DNA from: an uncultured bacterium
GTDB taxonomy: Bacteria > Verrucomicrobiota > Kiritimatiellia > CAIKKV01 > CAIJXV01
DNA: 64,000 nucleotides
Assembly: GCA_903824675.1 (NCBI GenBank)
Contig: CAIJXV010000102.1
Coordinates: 1 to 64,000, forward strand
Reading direction: 5' to 3'
Shown here: piece by piece, positions 1 to 8,014 of the stretch
How positions within the stretch are numbered: position 1 is the stretch's first letter
Layout: each line of letters begins with the position of its first letter
Notes under the pieces: model-generated
What the model was told of the DNA's origin: nothing
Databases searched by the model: none
What the model saw: the letters and a program-made list of their open reading frames with translations, nothing else
Translations under genes and position numbers: made by a program

Positions 1-179
1 GATACGACCCATCGGAGTCAAACCCCAAAGTGAGGCGTGCGGTATCCGCTCTGCAGGAACTCAAGAAGTGGCTTGAGGCACCGGCACCAGAGGATTTTGT
101 CGAGCGGTTCGTAGACGAACACGATTACAACCCCGAAATGGACAACAGGCAGTTCTGGGACGGTATCCTCCAAGGCTAG
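1..179 (+). CDS. C-terminal end of a truncated unknown protein
   Basis: An open frame enters from the left edge (codons in phase with position 3) and stops at TAG 177-179, giving 58 residues. It is acidic and hydrophilic (PEDFVERFVDEHDYNPEMDN), consistent with the soluble C-terminal tail of a larger protein. I do not recognise the family. Function cannot be assigned without the upstream sequence. The frame is open across the whole stretch and carries no signal or membrane segment. Confidence 0.45.
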   Translation, partial: YDPSESNPKVRRAVSALQELKKWLEAPAPEDFVERFVDEHDYNPEMDNRQFWDGILQG

Positions 180-498
180 CCGGGTGCTTGCGTAGAGCGA
201 AGCCATCGCCGAGCAGGTCGGCGTGGCGTGTGCTGATCCGCATCTGGTTGTCAGGGCGGCAGTCACAGAAGGTCAGGTAGGGGGCTGGCATATCAGCATA
301 CGATACTGCCAGCCCAGATCAGGTCGGGAAAGCCTAAAAGGCCGTCACTGCCATATTCACAAGTCATTCAGATCAAGGAACTACGGACAAGTTCGAGTTG
401 TCTCCTATGCGGGGAGCCATTTTTCGTTGGTAACCACCAAGTCGTCACGCCTCGGCGTGACTCGCGGAGCCATTTTTCAGGGATTCAGGGGATTCCGA
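180..498. other. Intergenic stretch with small repeats
   Basis: About 320 bases with no convincing gene. An open frame from 223 runs into the downstream nuclease, but its first 92 residues are arginine-rich and featureless, so I treat them as upstream untranslated sequence. The stretch contains a palindrome and a short direct repeat, listed separately. Confidence 0.5.
413..478. repeat. 13-bp direct repeat flanking an 18-bp palindrome
   Basis: GGAGCCATTTTTC occurs at 413-425 and again at 466-478. Between them lies the perfect palindrome GTCACGCC/GGCGTGAC (444-461, CTCG at its centre). The arrangement resembles a small intergenic palindromic element. There is no T-run immediately after the palindrome, so it is not a typical intrinsic terminator. 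Confidence 0.5.
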
Positions 499-777
499 GT
501 GTTTTCGGTTTATATTCTCTTTTCCACCACCTGCCAGCGTTGCTACTGCGGCATTTCAACCGATGTTCCGCGTCGACTTCGAGAACACAATGACCCGCAT
601 TACACTCTCTCCCGCACAACCAAGGTTTGGCCGGGACCCTGGGTCTTGAGATGGGTCCAATCGGGTTTTTCTCACGGAGAAGCGCTCCAGCGCGAACGAC
701 AAATCAAAAAACGAGGAATCGGCCGATTCCTTGAGAATCCAACATCCGTTGGTAATATCCCGCCCACGCGGGATTAA
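499..777 (+). CDS. GIY-YIG nuclease superfamily protein
   Basis: This encodes a single-domain GIY-YIG endonuclease-like protein of about 92 residues, the usual size for the UPF0213/YhbQ-like group. The chosen GTG start at 499 puts the motif VYILFS (the 'GIY' equivalent) close to the N-terminus. It is followed by CYCGIS (the 'YIG' equivalent), the conserved T-D-x-x-R-R-L-x-E-H segment and a C-terminal E-A-x-x-x-E-R-x-I-K-K motif. These are hallmark positions of the domain. An ATG/GTG further upstream at 223 would add 92 residues with no domain character. The family is DNA-cleaving and often linked to repair or mobile DNA, but the substrate of this stand-alone version is unknown. It has no operon partner; the next gene is on the opposite strand. 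Confidence 0.75.
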   Translation: MFSVYILFSTTCQRCYCGISTDVPRRLREHNDPHYTLSRTTKVWPGPWVLRWVQSGFSHGEALQRERQIKKRGIGRFLENPTSVGNIPPTRD

Positions 778-891
778 CCCGATGCCACTTAGTTCGGCTT
801 CTTGTCTTGAAAACTCCGCCTCCTGACCCTTCCGAACTGATTCTTGGCTCATTCGGATTTACATTTGGAGAGATCTAATCGTCGTCTTCCT

Positions 892-1926
892 CTAGTCGGC
901 GCATTCCGCCTTCCGCGTGGTCCATAAAAGTTTCTTGGCCTGCGAAATCAGCTTCTTGCCTTTAAACTTTTTCGGATAGATCGACCAGCGATACGTGAAC
1001 GAATCCACCGCGTCCGGCTTGATGAATCCCGGTCCTTTTTTTCCGATCAGGCGGTGTTCTTCCCCGGGCGCCAGGTCAGCCATTTCCAGCAATACTGGCA
1101 GGTCCAGCCGGTTTCTGGAATATTTTTTCCACTGTTCACCATAGTTGGAAATCCGCAGGTCGCGCTGCGAATGGATGAAATCCATCATGCGCCTCGCCGT
1201 GTCCTTGGCCATCCTGATCTGGGCCCTGGAGCGGAGGGGTGCAGGGACCACCTTTGCCGGTCTTGCTCCCTTGTAAAACTGGCGGTCCCAAAAGGCGGAG
1301 GTCACCAGCCGGGTGGGGTGTGTATAAAGGGTCATGATCCCGCCGCCATCCCGGAGGATCTCCCCTTTCTTCGACAGGAACACCGTTTTGAATTCATCAA
1401 AACCGGTCTTTCCCTTATCGAAGAATCCATCCAGGCCCAATTCCAGACTGAAACATAACAGCCCGCAATACCAGACCGGCCCCTGGGTGGTCTTTCCAAA
1501 TCGATAGGCGCCGAATGTCTTTATTCCCATGCTAGCCATGGCGATCAGGGTCGCCGGCGTCCAGGAATCCCCGGGCGAACAATAGTTGACCGGGACACGG
1601 CCGAAGGTGGCAACCAGTTCGGAATAGCCGGGTGCCTCTCGCTTCAGAACCCAGGCGATCTGGTCCTTGAACTCCAGTCCCTCCAGGGCGACCGGATGCG
1701 TGGGCCAGAGTGAATGATACATTGAATGGTAATTGATCTCGTGGCGGGAATATGCCCGGATAACATCCCTGCGGTTTTCCCGGTTGAGCTTTCGCAAAAG
1801 TTCGCCTACGATGTTGAAAGACGCGCATACGTCCCGGGCGGCCAGTTCCTCCGCCCACCATTTTTCCGCGTCCATGGTTTCGTCTGTGAAAAAATCCTCG
1901 CAATCAAGAAAGAAAAGCAGGTCCAT
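892..1926 (-). CDS. Polysaccharide deacetylase-like (NodB-type) protein
   Basis: A 344-residue protein resembling the carbohydrate esterase 4/NodB superfamily. The N-terminus reads LLFFLDCEDFF, a likely motif 1 with metal-binding acids (D-x-E-D). It is followed by RHEINYHSMYH, the H-x3-H zinc-ligand motif 2, and GRVPVNYCSPGDSWTP, where the R-x-P motif 3 is expected. The last 100 residues are basic and lysine-rich. I start at ATG 1924-1926. An upstream in-frame ATG adds 33 residues of Cys/Arg-rich sequence without domain character. There is no signal peptide at either start, so the enzyme is probably cytoplasmic. The function would be N- or O-deacetylation of a glycan or glycolipid precursor; the substrate is unknown. 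Confidence 0.6.
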   Translation of the reverse strand: MDLLFFLDCEDFFTDETMDAEKWWAEELAARDVCASFNIVGELLRKLNRENRRDVIRAYSRHEINYHSMYHSLWPTHPVALEGLEFKDQIAWVLKREAPGYSELVATFGRVPVNYCSPGDSWTPATLIAMASMGIKTFGAYRFGKTTQGPVWYCGLLCFSLELGLDGFFDKGKTGFDEFKTVFLSKKGEILRDGGGIMTLYTHPTRLVTSAFWDRQFYKGARPAKVVPAPLRSRAQIRMAKDTARRMMDFIHSQRDLRISNYGEQWKKYSRNRLDLPVLLEMADLAPGEEHRLIGKKGPGFIKPDAVDSFTYRWSIYPKKFKGKKLISQAKKLLWTTRKAECAD

Positions 1927-2104
1927 ATTATGTATAACTGTCAGGTGTACTGCGTTGCAGCCAGTACAGGCACACGCCCGTTTCGACTGGCCTGTAGAAG
2001 CGTCTCTATGAGGAAAACCTAGCAAGGTTTGGATGACGGGACAAGCAGAATGCGGGTGCCACGTTTTGACCGGCGCGTCTGCGAGACAATACGGCGCGCT
2101 GCGT

Positions 2105-2410
2105 TCAGGATGCGAGATCGCGCAGGATCAGGTCGCGCACCTTCTGGCCGCACAGCACCACCCTGCAGGTGCCACCGCCGGGGTTGATGCTGCCGCCGGT
2201 GAAGTGCAATCCGCGATAGCGCGGGCTGCGTTTCGGCGCCTGGAGGGCGTTGTTGCGAAAACGCGCGGCCGCCACGCCGTAGATGTCCCCGCGAGTCGAG
2301 TAATATATCCGCTCGATGTCGTCGGGCGTAAGGAAATCCTCAACCAAGATGTGGCGCCGCAGGTCGCGCAGGCCAGCAGAAATAAGAGGCGCAAAAACAG
2401 GTGTAATGCG
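2105..2410 (-). pseudogene. C-terminal remnant of a CrtI-type carotenoid desaturase/FAD oxidoreductase
   Basis: The open frame between in-frame stops (2413-2411 and 2107-2105) encodes about 101 residues with no ATG start. The sequence matches the C-terminal signature of the phytoene desaturase/CrtISO family: a short helix (GLRDLRRHILVEDFLTP), then STRGDIYGVAAARF, then ALQAPKRSPRYRGL, and finally FTGGSINPGGGTCRVVLCGQ, the FAD-binding P-G-G-G loop of this family. About 400 N-terminal residues, including the dinucleotide fold, are missing. The 5' end is replaced by the upstream region of the SOUL gene on the other strand. I conclude this is a truncated gene relic. Confidence 0.75.
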
Positions 2411-2459
2411 TTATAGTCTTGTCCTTATAGCTTTGAAAACATCTTTAAGAGGAGTCACT

Positions 2460-3092
2460 GTGAAGCATCTCACCGCATTACCCGTTTTGATGAGGTCGGT
2501 CGGTTTGATATTTGGAATGATGGGAGGAGTTGCTATGGCCGTCGAAGAAGCCGCCTACACCGTTGAGAAAACAGATGGAAATTTCGAGATCCGACTTTAC
2601 GCGCCACAAGTGGTTGCAGAAGTCGTGGTGGATGGGACCATGGAGGATGCCGGGAACCAGGCGTTTCGTCCACTTTTCAAGTACATCTCGGGTGCCAATC
2701 GCACTCAAGGCAAGATCGCCATGACGGCACCCGTGGCGCAACAAGCGGACGGTCAGAAGATCGCCATGACCGCTCCGGTTGGACAGGTGGCACTCAGTAA
2801 TCGGTGGTCCGTCTCGTTCATGATGCCCGCCCATTCCACGTTGGAAACACTTCCCGTGCCTACGGATGAGAACGTACGCCTGCGTTCCGTCCCCGCCCGA
2901 CGGATGGCCGTGGTGCGATATTCAGGCACCTGGAGCCAGTCGCGGTATGAGCGCAATCTGGCCCGATTACGGGAATGGATGAAGGCGAAGGGGATATCCG
3001 CCGCAGGGGATCCGGTCTGGGCTCGATACAATCCGCCCTTTACGCCGTGGTTTTTGCGGCGAAACGAGATTCTTGTGCCTGTGAAGCCCTGA
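2460..3092 (+). CDS. SOUL/HBP heme-binding family protein, exported
   Basis: A 210-residue protein. The GTG start at 2460 is preceded by the strong ribosome-binding sequence AAGAGGAG at 2446-2453. Residues 1-28 form a Sec signal peptide ending near VAMA. The mature part starts with the canonical SOUL opening (EEAAYTVEKTDGNFEIRLYA). It contains two I-A-M-T-A-P-V repeats around residues 82-110, the family signature, and ends with ARYNPPFTPWFLRRNEI, also conserved. SOUL proteins bind heme or other tetrapyrroles in animals and plants; bacterial roles are poorly known. The protein would act in the periplasm or outside. It sits divergent to the desaturase relic and stands alone. Confidence 0.9.
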   Translation: MKHLTALPVLMRSVGLIFGMMGGVAMAVEEAAYTVEKTDGNFEIRLYAPQVVAEVVVDGTMEDAGNQAFRPLFKYISGANRTQGKIAMTAPVAQQADGQKIAMTAPVGQVALSNRWSVSFMMPAHSTLETLPVPTDENVRLRSVPARRMAVVRYSGTWSQSRYERNLARLREWMKAKGISAAGDPVWARYNPPFTPWFLRRNEILVPVKP

Positions 3093-3455
3093 GGGCGCCA
3101 TCATGTCGATCCGTTTCAATCGCGAACAATTCCTGCTGAGCATCAGCGTTTGACGGCTGCGTGGGGTGAGCGGTTACCCGTTTGGAACGAGCGCATCCAA
3201 CTCCGTGCCAACGCCGCATTACGCGGAGAGTCCGTGGCGGAAGCCGATCACCCTCTCTGCCCGAGACGGCCTCTCGACTTCCTAGCCTCCGCCTACCGGG
3301 CAACCGGCGACGAACGGTACGCCGTCGCCGGGCGGAAAAGGTTGGAGCCGCTATCCGGCCCTTCACCCGAACAGTGCGGTCCGCTCCGGCCCTATTTCGG
3401 TTTGCGTGAAATAGCAAAGCGAATCTTATGTCGCCCGGTTATGGATGACGCTTGA
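3093..3455 (+). pseudogene. Possible decayed polysaccharide-lyase fragment
   Basis: Between the SOUL gene and the rubrerythrin promoter there is no intact gene. A frame from 3150 to 3455 encodes a segment reading DFLASAYRATGDERYAVAGR, which resembles the alpha-helical repeats of heparinase-II/III-like and related lyases (aromatic, then T-G-D-x-x-Y-A). The flanking sequence does not continue the similarity in the same frame. A short ATG frame from 3102 stops at about 3152. The best reading is a relic, but the evidence is one short motif. Confidence 0.25.
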
Positions 3456-3480
3456 CAGAGGGGGGCCATTCTTCTAGAAC
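3452..3480 (+). promoter_or_regulatory. Sigma-70-type promoter of the rubrerythrin gene
   Basis: TTGACA (3452-3457) is followed after exactly 17 bases by TAGAAC (3475-3480). This predicts a start near 3487 and a leader of about 60 bases before the Shine-Dalgarno GGAGGTG and the ATG at 3549. The -35 is perfect; the -10 matches the consensus at four of six positions. Confidence 0.55.
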
Positions 3481-3548
3481 CCTATTCATAGATTTAAATC
3501 GGCCGTGATGTTGGTGATGATCGCTAACCCAAATGATGGAGGTGTCTC

Positions 3549-4202
3549 ATGACGAAGCTCAGGATGATTTCGGTAATGTGTTCGATTGTGGCCTTGAGTG
3601 TCGGGTTGGCGCATGAGGTGCGGGCGGCGGATGCCGCGGTCCCGGCGGGCGCTACTCCTGCCATCACCACGCTCGATAATCTGCAGGCGGCTTACCAGGG
3701 CGAATCGAACGCCAAGGCCCGATACGAGGCGTTTGCCGTCAAGGCCGATGAAGAAGGCTACAAATCCGTGGCGGCTTTGTTCCGTGCGGCGGCCCACTCG
3801 GAAGGCATTCATGCCAACAAGCATGGGGCCGCGCTCAAAGAGCTTGGCGTAGCGTCCCAGGCGACGGTCGAGAAGCCGGTCGTGAAATCGACCCAGGACA
3901 ATCTCGAAGCCGCTTTGGGCGGTGAAACCGCAGAGAAAACGTCGATGTATCCCGCCTTCATCAAGCAGGCCGAAGCCGATAAAAATCTGGGCGCAGCCCG
4001 CTCCTTCAAGGGGGCCATGGCCTCCGAGGCGGGACATGTTCTGCTGTTCAAAGAGGCCTTGGGGAATTTGAATGAGTGGAAAGCAGCGGGCCAAGAGTTC
4101 ATCGTTTGTCAGATCTGTGGGTACACGGCTAAAAATACCGCCACGCTGCAGAAATGTCCGGTTTGCGCGGCTCCCCGCTTAAAATTTGATATTTTCAAAT
4201 AA
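3549..4202 (+). CDS. Exported rubrerythrin
   Basis: A 217-residue rubrerythrin with an N-terminal Sec-type signal peptide (hydrophobic 6-20, probable cleavage near VRA-ADA at 26), which is unusual for this normally cytoplasmic family. The ferritin-like di-iron domain (about 42-178) carries the expected ligands E52, E60, E85 with H88, E126, and E160 with H163. A rubredoxin-like FeS4 domain follows, with C187-x2-C190 and C203-x2-C206. Rubrerythrins reduce hydrogen peroxide with electrons passed through the rubredoxin site. The export signal implies peroxide detoxification outside the cytoplasmic membrane. The next gene, 11 bases downstream, is a membrane flavocytochrome, a plausible electron source. 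Confidence 0.9.
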   Translation: MTKLRMISVMCSIVALSVGLAHEVRAADAAVPAGATPAITTLDNLQAAYQGESNAKARYEAFAVKADEEGYKSVAALFRAAAHSEGIHANKHGAALKELGVASQATVEKPVVKSTQDNLEAALGGETAEKTSMYPAFIKQAEADKNLGAARSFKGAMASEAGHVLLFKEALGNLNEWKAAGQEFIVCQICGYTAKNTATLQKCPVCAAPRLKFDIFK

Positions 4203-4213
4203 ATGGTTGTTGA

Positions 4214-5554
4214 ATGAAGAAAGCCGCCTGCCTGCTTTTCCTCGGATGCCAAATTCTGGTTATCTTAGGATTCTGGGGATGGAACCATGTGTACCACCCC
4301 ATGGGTAATCAACTCACCGGCGACCGGATTGGCCAGTTGTTGGCCTACGGTCGCCTGGCTGGGTTGCTCGCGGCTTTCGCGATTCTGTTGCAATTGATCC
4401 TGATCGGACGGGGGCGTTGGATCGGGCGGACCTTCGGTCTCGATCGTCTGACTCATTTACACCACGGGGTGGGTTTTGCCCTCGTCAGTCTTCTCCTGGC
4501 CCACCCGATTTTGCTCACGTTTGGACATGCGCTTCAGGCCGATGTCAGCCCTTGGGCTCAGTTCATCGACTTCTGTCGTTCCTGGGAAGACGTTTTGGCG
4601 GCGGTCATCGGGCTGGGACTGCTGCTTGGAGCCGTGGCTTTTTCGGTGGCGGTCGTGGTTAAGCGGATCCGATATGAAGTCTGGTATGCGACTCATCTCA
4701 CCCTTTATCTCGCGCTGGCATTGGCTTTCGGACATCAACTTTCGGTCGGAAGCGACTTTACGGATAATCGATGGTTCAGAATCTATTGGATCGCGCTCTA
4801 TGCCGGCGCCTTCGGCAGTCTGATTCTCAATCGCGGCATTCGTCCCCTGTTGGACTTCGTTCGCCATCGTTTTGTGGTGGCGCGCGTGGTCGAAGAAACC
4901 ACTGATGTGACGTCGGTCTATATCGAAGGCCGGAATCTTCCGGTCTTCCCGGTTGAAGCCGGACAGTTCATGACGGTCCGGTTCCTGGCTCCGGGCTTTC
5001 GTTGGGAAGCGCATCCTTTCTCGATGTCGTGCCGCCCGGATGGAAAACACCTCCGTCTGACCATCAAGCAACTGGGCGACTTCACACGGCGCATCCCGAA
5101 ACTCCGGCCCGGCACTCGGGTGTTCATTGACGGACCCCACGGAATCTTTACGGCCCGGCATAATGCCTCGAACAAGCTTCTCCTGATTGCCGGGGGAATC
5201 GGCATAACGCCCATCCGTGCGTTGGCCGAAGAATTTGTCGTGGAAGGGCGCGAGGTCATCCTGCTGTATGGCAACCGGAATAAATCCGCGGTGGTATTCG
5301 AACAAGAATTGGAAACCCTGGTGGGCTCTTCCGCCGGCCGCTTGCGGGTGGTACACGTGATGAGCGATGACCCGGCTTGGATCGGAGAACGGGGACGGAT
5401 TGATGCGGAACGGTTGGCCCGGCTTGTGCCCGATGTCCTTCTTCGTGAAGTTTATCTGTGTGGACCGCCCCTCATGATGAAGTCCGTCCGGTCCGCTCTG
5501 GCCCGTCTGGGGGTGTCGCGTCGCCGCCTGCATGATGAGCGGTTCGCGCTTTGA
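4214..5554 (+). CDS. Ferric reductase-like transmembrane flavocytochrome with ferredoxin reductase module
   Basis: A 446-residue membrane oxidoreductase. Residues 1-205 hold about six transmembrane helices of the ferric-reductase-like (NOX/FRE) type. Two bis-histidine pairs with 13-residue spacing, H84/H97 and H161/H174, are the expected ligands for two stacked b hemes. The cytoplasmic half (about 215-446) is an FNR-type module: the FAD motif HPFS at 267-270, the nucleotide-binding GGIGITPI at 327-334, and a C-terminal LCGPPLMM. Such proteins move electrons from NAD(P)H through FAD and heme to the outer face. The 11-base gap from the exported rubrerythrin indicates co-transcription, so periplasmic rubrerythrin may be the acceptor. 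Ferric iron reduction is the alternative role. Confidence 0.85.
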   Translation: MKKAACLLFLGCQILVILGFWGWNHVYHPMGNQLTGDRIGQLLAYGRLAGLLAAFAILLQLILIGRGRWIGRTFGLDRLTHLHHGVGFALVSLLLAHPILLTFGHALQADVSPWAQFIDFCRSWEDVLAAVIGLGLLLGAVAFSVAVVVKRIRYEVWYATHLTLYLALALAFGHQLSVGSDFTDNRWFRIYWIALYAGAFGSLILNRGIRPLLDFVRHRFVVARVVEETTDVTSVYIEGRNLPVFPVEAGQFMTVRFLAPGFRWEAHPFSMSCRPDGKHLRLTIKQLGDFTRRIPKLRPGTRVFIDGPHGIFTARHNASNKLLLIAGGIGITPIRALAEEFVVEGREVILLYGNRNKSAVVFEQELETLVGSSAGRLRVVHVMSDDPAWIGERGRIDAERLARLVPDVLLREVYLCGPPLMMKSVRSALARLGVSRRRLHDERFAL

Positions 5555-5568
5555 TCTTCACCTTTTGA

Positions 5569-5597
5569 TTGCAGGGCGTTCCCCGGCCGGATATAAT
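5569..5597 (+). promoter_or_regulatory. Sigma-70-type promoter of nfnA-nfnB
   Basis: TTGCAG (5569-5574), a 17-base spacer and a perfect TATAAT (5592-5597). Transcription would start near 5604, leaving a leader of about 57 bases before ATG 5661. This separates the Nfn operon from the upstream flavocytochrome gene. Confidence 0.65.
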
Positions 5598-5660
5598 CCT
5601 TGGCTTCAAATACGAATTTCGCCCCTGAATGAACCCGGGGTGGACTGAGGGAGAGCACGT

Positions 5661-6521
5661 ATGCATGAGATCGTTTCGAAAGAAATTCTAACAGATGACG
5701 TTTACCGTCTGCGGGTCCGCGCACCCCTGATCGCGGAAGAACGCCGACCCGGCCAGTTTGTTATCGTTCAATTGGAAGAAGAATACGGAGAACGGATTCC
5801 CCTGACCATTGCCGATGCCGATTCTCGGGAGGGAACGATCACTCTGATTTTTCAAGCCGTCGGGAAAACCACTCACCAGTTGGGCGATTTGAAGGTGGGT
5901 GAATCCATCCAAAGTATCCTGGGGCCGCTCGGGAAACCCACCCATATTGAGAAATTCGGGACCGTGGTTTGTGTCGGCGGCGGGATTGGAACCGCCCCCC
6001 TGCACCCGATTGTCCAAGGCATGAAGGCCGCCGGTAACCGGTTGATTGTCATTCTCGGCGCCCGGACTCAAAAACTGATTATCCTGGAGCGCGAAATGCG
6101 CGCCTTGGCCGATGAATTCATCCTGTGCACCGATGACGGCTCCGCGGGGCGCAAAGGGTTGGTGACGGATCCGCTCAAGGAGATTTGCGGGCGGACGCCG
6201 AAGCCCGATCTGGCGGTCGCCATCGGTCCGCCGATCATGATGAAATTCTGTGCCGAGGCCACGCGGCCCTTTGGCGTGCCGACCGTGGTTTCGTTGAACA
6301 CCATTATGGTGGATGGCACAGGAATGTGTGGCGGATGCCGGGTGACCGTCGGTAAAAAGACACAGTTTGTTTGCGTGGACGGGCCGGAATTTGACGGTCA
6401 CCAGGTGGACTTCGACAATATGATGAAACGGTTGAAGGCCTATAAATCCCATGAGGATGAGGCCCATCATAAATGCCATATGGAGACGCAGGCGGACCTG
6501 CTGAAGGAGGGACGGGCATGA
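5661..6521 (+). CDS. nfnA: NADH-dependent reduced ferredoxin:NADP+ oxidoreductase, small (FNR-like) subunit NfnA
   Basis: A 286-residue FNR-fold iron-sulfur flavoprotein, also annotated as the sulfide dehydrogenase beta subunit. The FAD motif is RIPLTI (45-50) and the pyridine nucleotide motif is GGGIGTAP (106-113). Near the C-terminus, M-V-D-G-T-G-M-C-G-G-C binds a [2Fe-2S] cluster through C223, C226 and C238, with D218 as the likely fourth ligand. The family's NfnA cluster is known for an aspartate ligand. NfnAB couples NADH and reduced ferredoxin to NADP+ reduction by flavin-based electron bifurcation, a mark of anaerobic metabolism. The gene's ATGA stop/start overlap with nfnB indicates translational coupling. 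It has its own promoter and a GAGGGAGAG ribosome-binding site. Confidence 0.9.
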   Translation: MHEIVSKEILTDDVYRLRVRAPLIAEERRPGQFVIVQLEEEYGERIPLTIADADSREGTITLIFQAVGKTTHQLGDLKVGESIQSILGPLGKPTHIEKFGTVVCVGGGIGTAPLHPIVQGMKAAGNRLIVILGARTQKLIILEREMRALADEFILCTDDGSAGRKGLVTDPLKEICGRTPKPDLAVAIGPPIMMKFCAEATRPFGVPTVVSLNTIMVDGTGMCGGCRVTVGKKTQFVCVDGPEFDGHQVDFDNMMKRLKAYKSHEDEAHHKCHMETQADLLKEGRA

Positions 6522-8014
6522 GCCATCTCTCTTCCCCGAACTTGCGCCAGCAGGCGATCGATCTGTTGAAAGATCTGGACCCCCGGCAGGCGACCTTGAA
6601 AGCGAAGGACCGGATCCGGATTCCCGCCCAGGATATGCCGACCCAGGATCCGGCCATCCGCCGGCGGAACATCCAGGAGGTTGCCGAAGGCTATTTTCCT
6701 GAACAGGCCCGGGTTGAGGCGATGCGCTGTCTGCAGTGTCGGAATGCGCCCTGTGTTGAGGGCTGTCCGGTGCGGATCGATATTCCCGGGTTCATCCGGG
6801 CGATTGCCGAAAATAATTTTGCCGGGGCGGTTGAAATCATTCGTCGAAACAGCCTGCTCCCGGCCGTTTGCGGACGGGTCTGCCCCCAGGAAACCCAGTG
6901 CCAGGCGGAATGTACCGTCGGTAAATCGCTGAAAGATATCAACCAGGCGGTGATGATCGGCCGGTTGGAGCGGTTTGTGGCCGATTGGGAGCGGGAACAA
7001 CATGGCGTTCGCCTGCCGCCCATCAAGCCGGATACCGGTCGGAAGGTGGCCGTGATTGGGTCCGGTCCGGCGAGTATCACCGTGGCCGCCGATGTCCGCC
7101 GGGAAGGCCATGCGGTGACGGTTTTCGAAGCCTTTCACCGGCCCGGTGGGGTGTTGCTCTACGGGATTCCGGAATTCCGTCTGCCCAAAAAGATCGTGGA
7201 GATGGAGATCAATGCCTTGAAGACGATGGGGGTTGAGATCCGGACTAATTTCGTAGTGGGTCGGACGCGCAAACTGATGGATTTGATGGTCAAAGATGGA
7301 TATGATGCGGTTTTTGTCGGGACGGGAGCCGGTTTGCCAAAATTTATGAATATTGAAGGGGAGAACCTGGTCGGGGTCTTTTCGGCCAACGAATATTTGA
7401 CCCGTGCCAATCTGATGCGTGCCTATGCGGTGGGGCAGGCTGACACCCCGATTTTTCGCGGGCGGCGAGTGGCTGTTTTGGGCGGAGGCAATGTGGCGAT
7501 GGATTCGGCCCGGACAGCGGTCCGCTTGGGTGCGGAAGAAGTCCATCTGATTTATCGCCGGACCGAGGTGGAGATGCCGGCCCGGGTGGAAGAGGTGGCT
7601 CATGCCAAAGAGGAAGGGGTCATCTTCCATTTTCTGGAAAATGCCCAGCGGATCCTGGGGAATGATTATGGGGTGGTGACCTCCATCGAATGTTTGCGAT
7701 ATGAGTTGGGTGCGCCGGATGAGTCCGGGCGTCGCCGTCCGGTTGAGCTTAAGGGGAGTGAGTTTATTCTGCCCATGGATGCTGTGATCGTCGCGATCGG
7801 CAATGAATCCAATCCGCTGATCCGGCAGACGACCGACGGATTGAAGACCAATAAATGGGGCAATATCGTGGTCGATGATACCGGCAAGACGTCGATCGAC
7901 CGGGTTTATGCCGGTGGGGATATCGTGCTGGGCGCTGCGACGGTTATTTTGGCGATGGGCGAGGGCCGTCGTGCCGCGGCCAGCATCAATGCCCAACTGG
8001 CGGCGAGTCCGTGA
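6518..8014 (+). CDS. nfnB: NfnB / GltD-like large subunit (annotated widely as NADPH-dependent glutamate synthase)
   Basis: A 498-residue homologue of the glutamate synthase small subunit and of NfnB. The N-terminal ferredoxin-like region has two four-cysteine sets for [4Fe-4S] clusters: C71, C74, C79, C83 and C118, C122, C128, C132. A FAD-binding GSGPAS follows near residue 176, and a second dinucleotide fold (VLGGGNVAMDSA) near 320. The ATG at 6518 overlaps the stop of nfnA by four bases. NfnB is the bifurcating-flavin subunit that reduces NADP+. The direct pairing with nfnA and the absence of a gltB large subunit here favour NfnB over glutamate synthase. A longer start at 6473 would overlap nfnA by 49 bases and is not preferred. 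Confidence 0.9.
   Translation: MSHLSSPNLRQQAIDLLKDLDPRQATLKAKDRIRIPAQDMPTQDPAIRRRNIQEVAEGYFPEQARVEAMRCLQCRNAPCVEGCPVRIDIPGFIRAIAENNFAGAVEIIRRNSLLPAVCGRVCPQETQCQAECTVGKSLKDINQAVMIGRLERFVADWEREQHGVRLPPIKPDTGRKVAVIGSGPASITVAADVRREGHAVTVFEAFHRPGGVLLYGIPEFRLPKKIVEMEINALKTMGVEIRTNFVVGRTRKLMDLMVKDGYDAVFVGTGAGLPKFMNIEGENLVGVFSANEYLTRANLMRAYAVGQADTPIFRGRRVAVLGGGNVAMDSARTAVRLGAEEVHLIYRRTEVEMPARVEEVAHAKEEGVIFHFLENAQRILGNDYGVVTSIECLRYELGAPDESGRRRPVELKGSEFILPMDAVIVAIGNESNPLIRQTTDGLKTNKWGNIVVDDTGKTSIDRVYAGGDIVLGAATVILAMGEGRRAAASINAQLAASP

Noticed and set aside
223-498. N-terminal extension of the GIY-YIG frame
   Set aside because: The 92 residues have no domain features and cover the direct repeat and palindrome; the GTG at 499 gives a normal-sized protein.
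4457-5533. 358-codon minus-strand frame opposite the flavocytochrome
   Set aside because: Antisense shadow without features; the plus-strand protein is well supported.
6467-7996. 509-codon minus-strand frame opposite nfnB
   Set aside because: Histidine-, proline- and arginine-rich antisense reading of a GC-rich gene; no domain, while nfnB on the plus strand has full Fe-S and FAD motifs.
6518-8014. Reading nfnB as glutamate synthase small subunit (gltD)
   Set aside because: No gltB nearby, and it is translationally coupled to nfnA.
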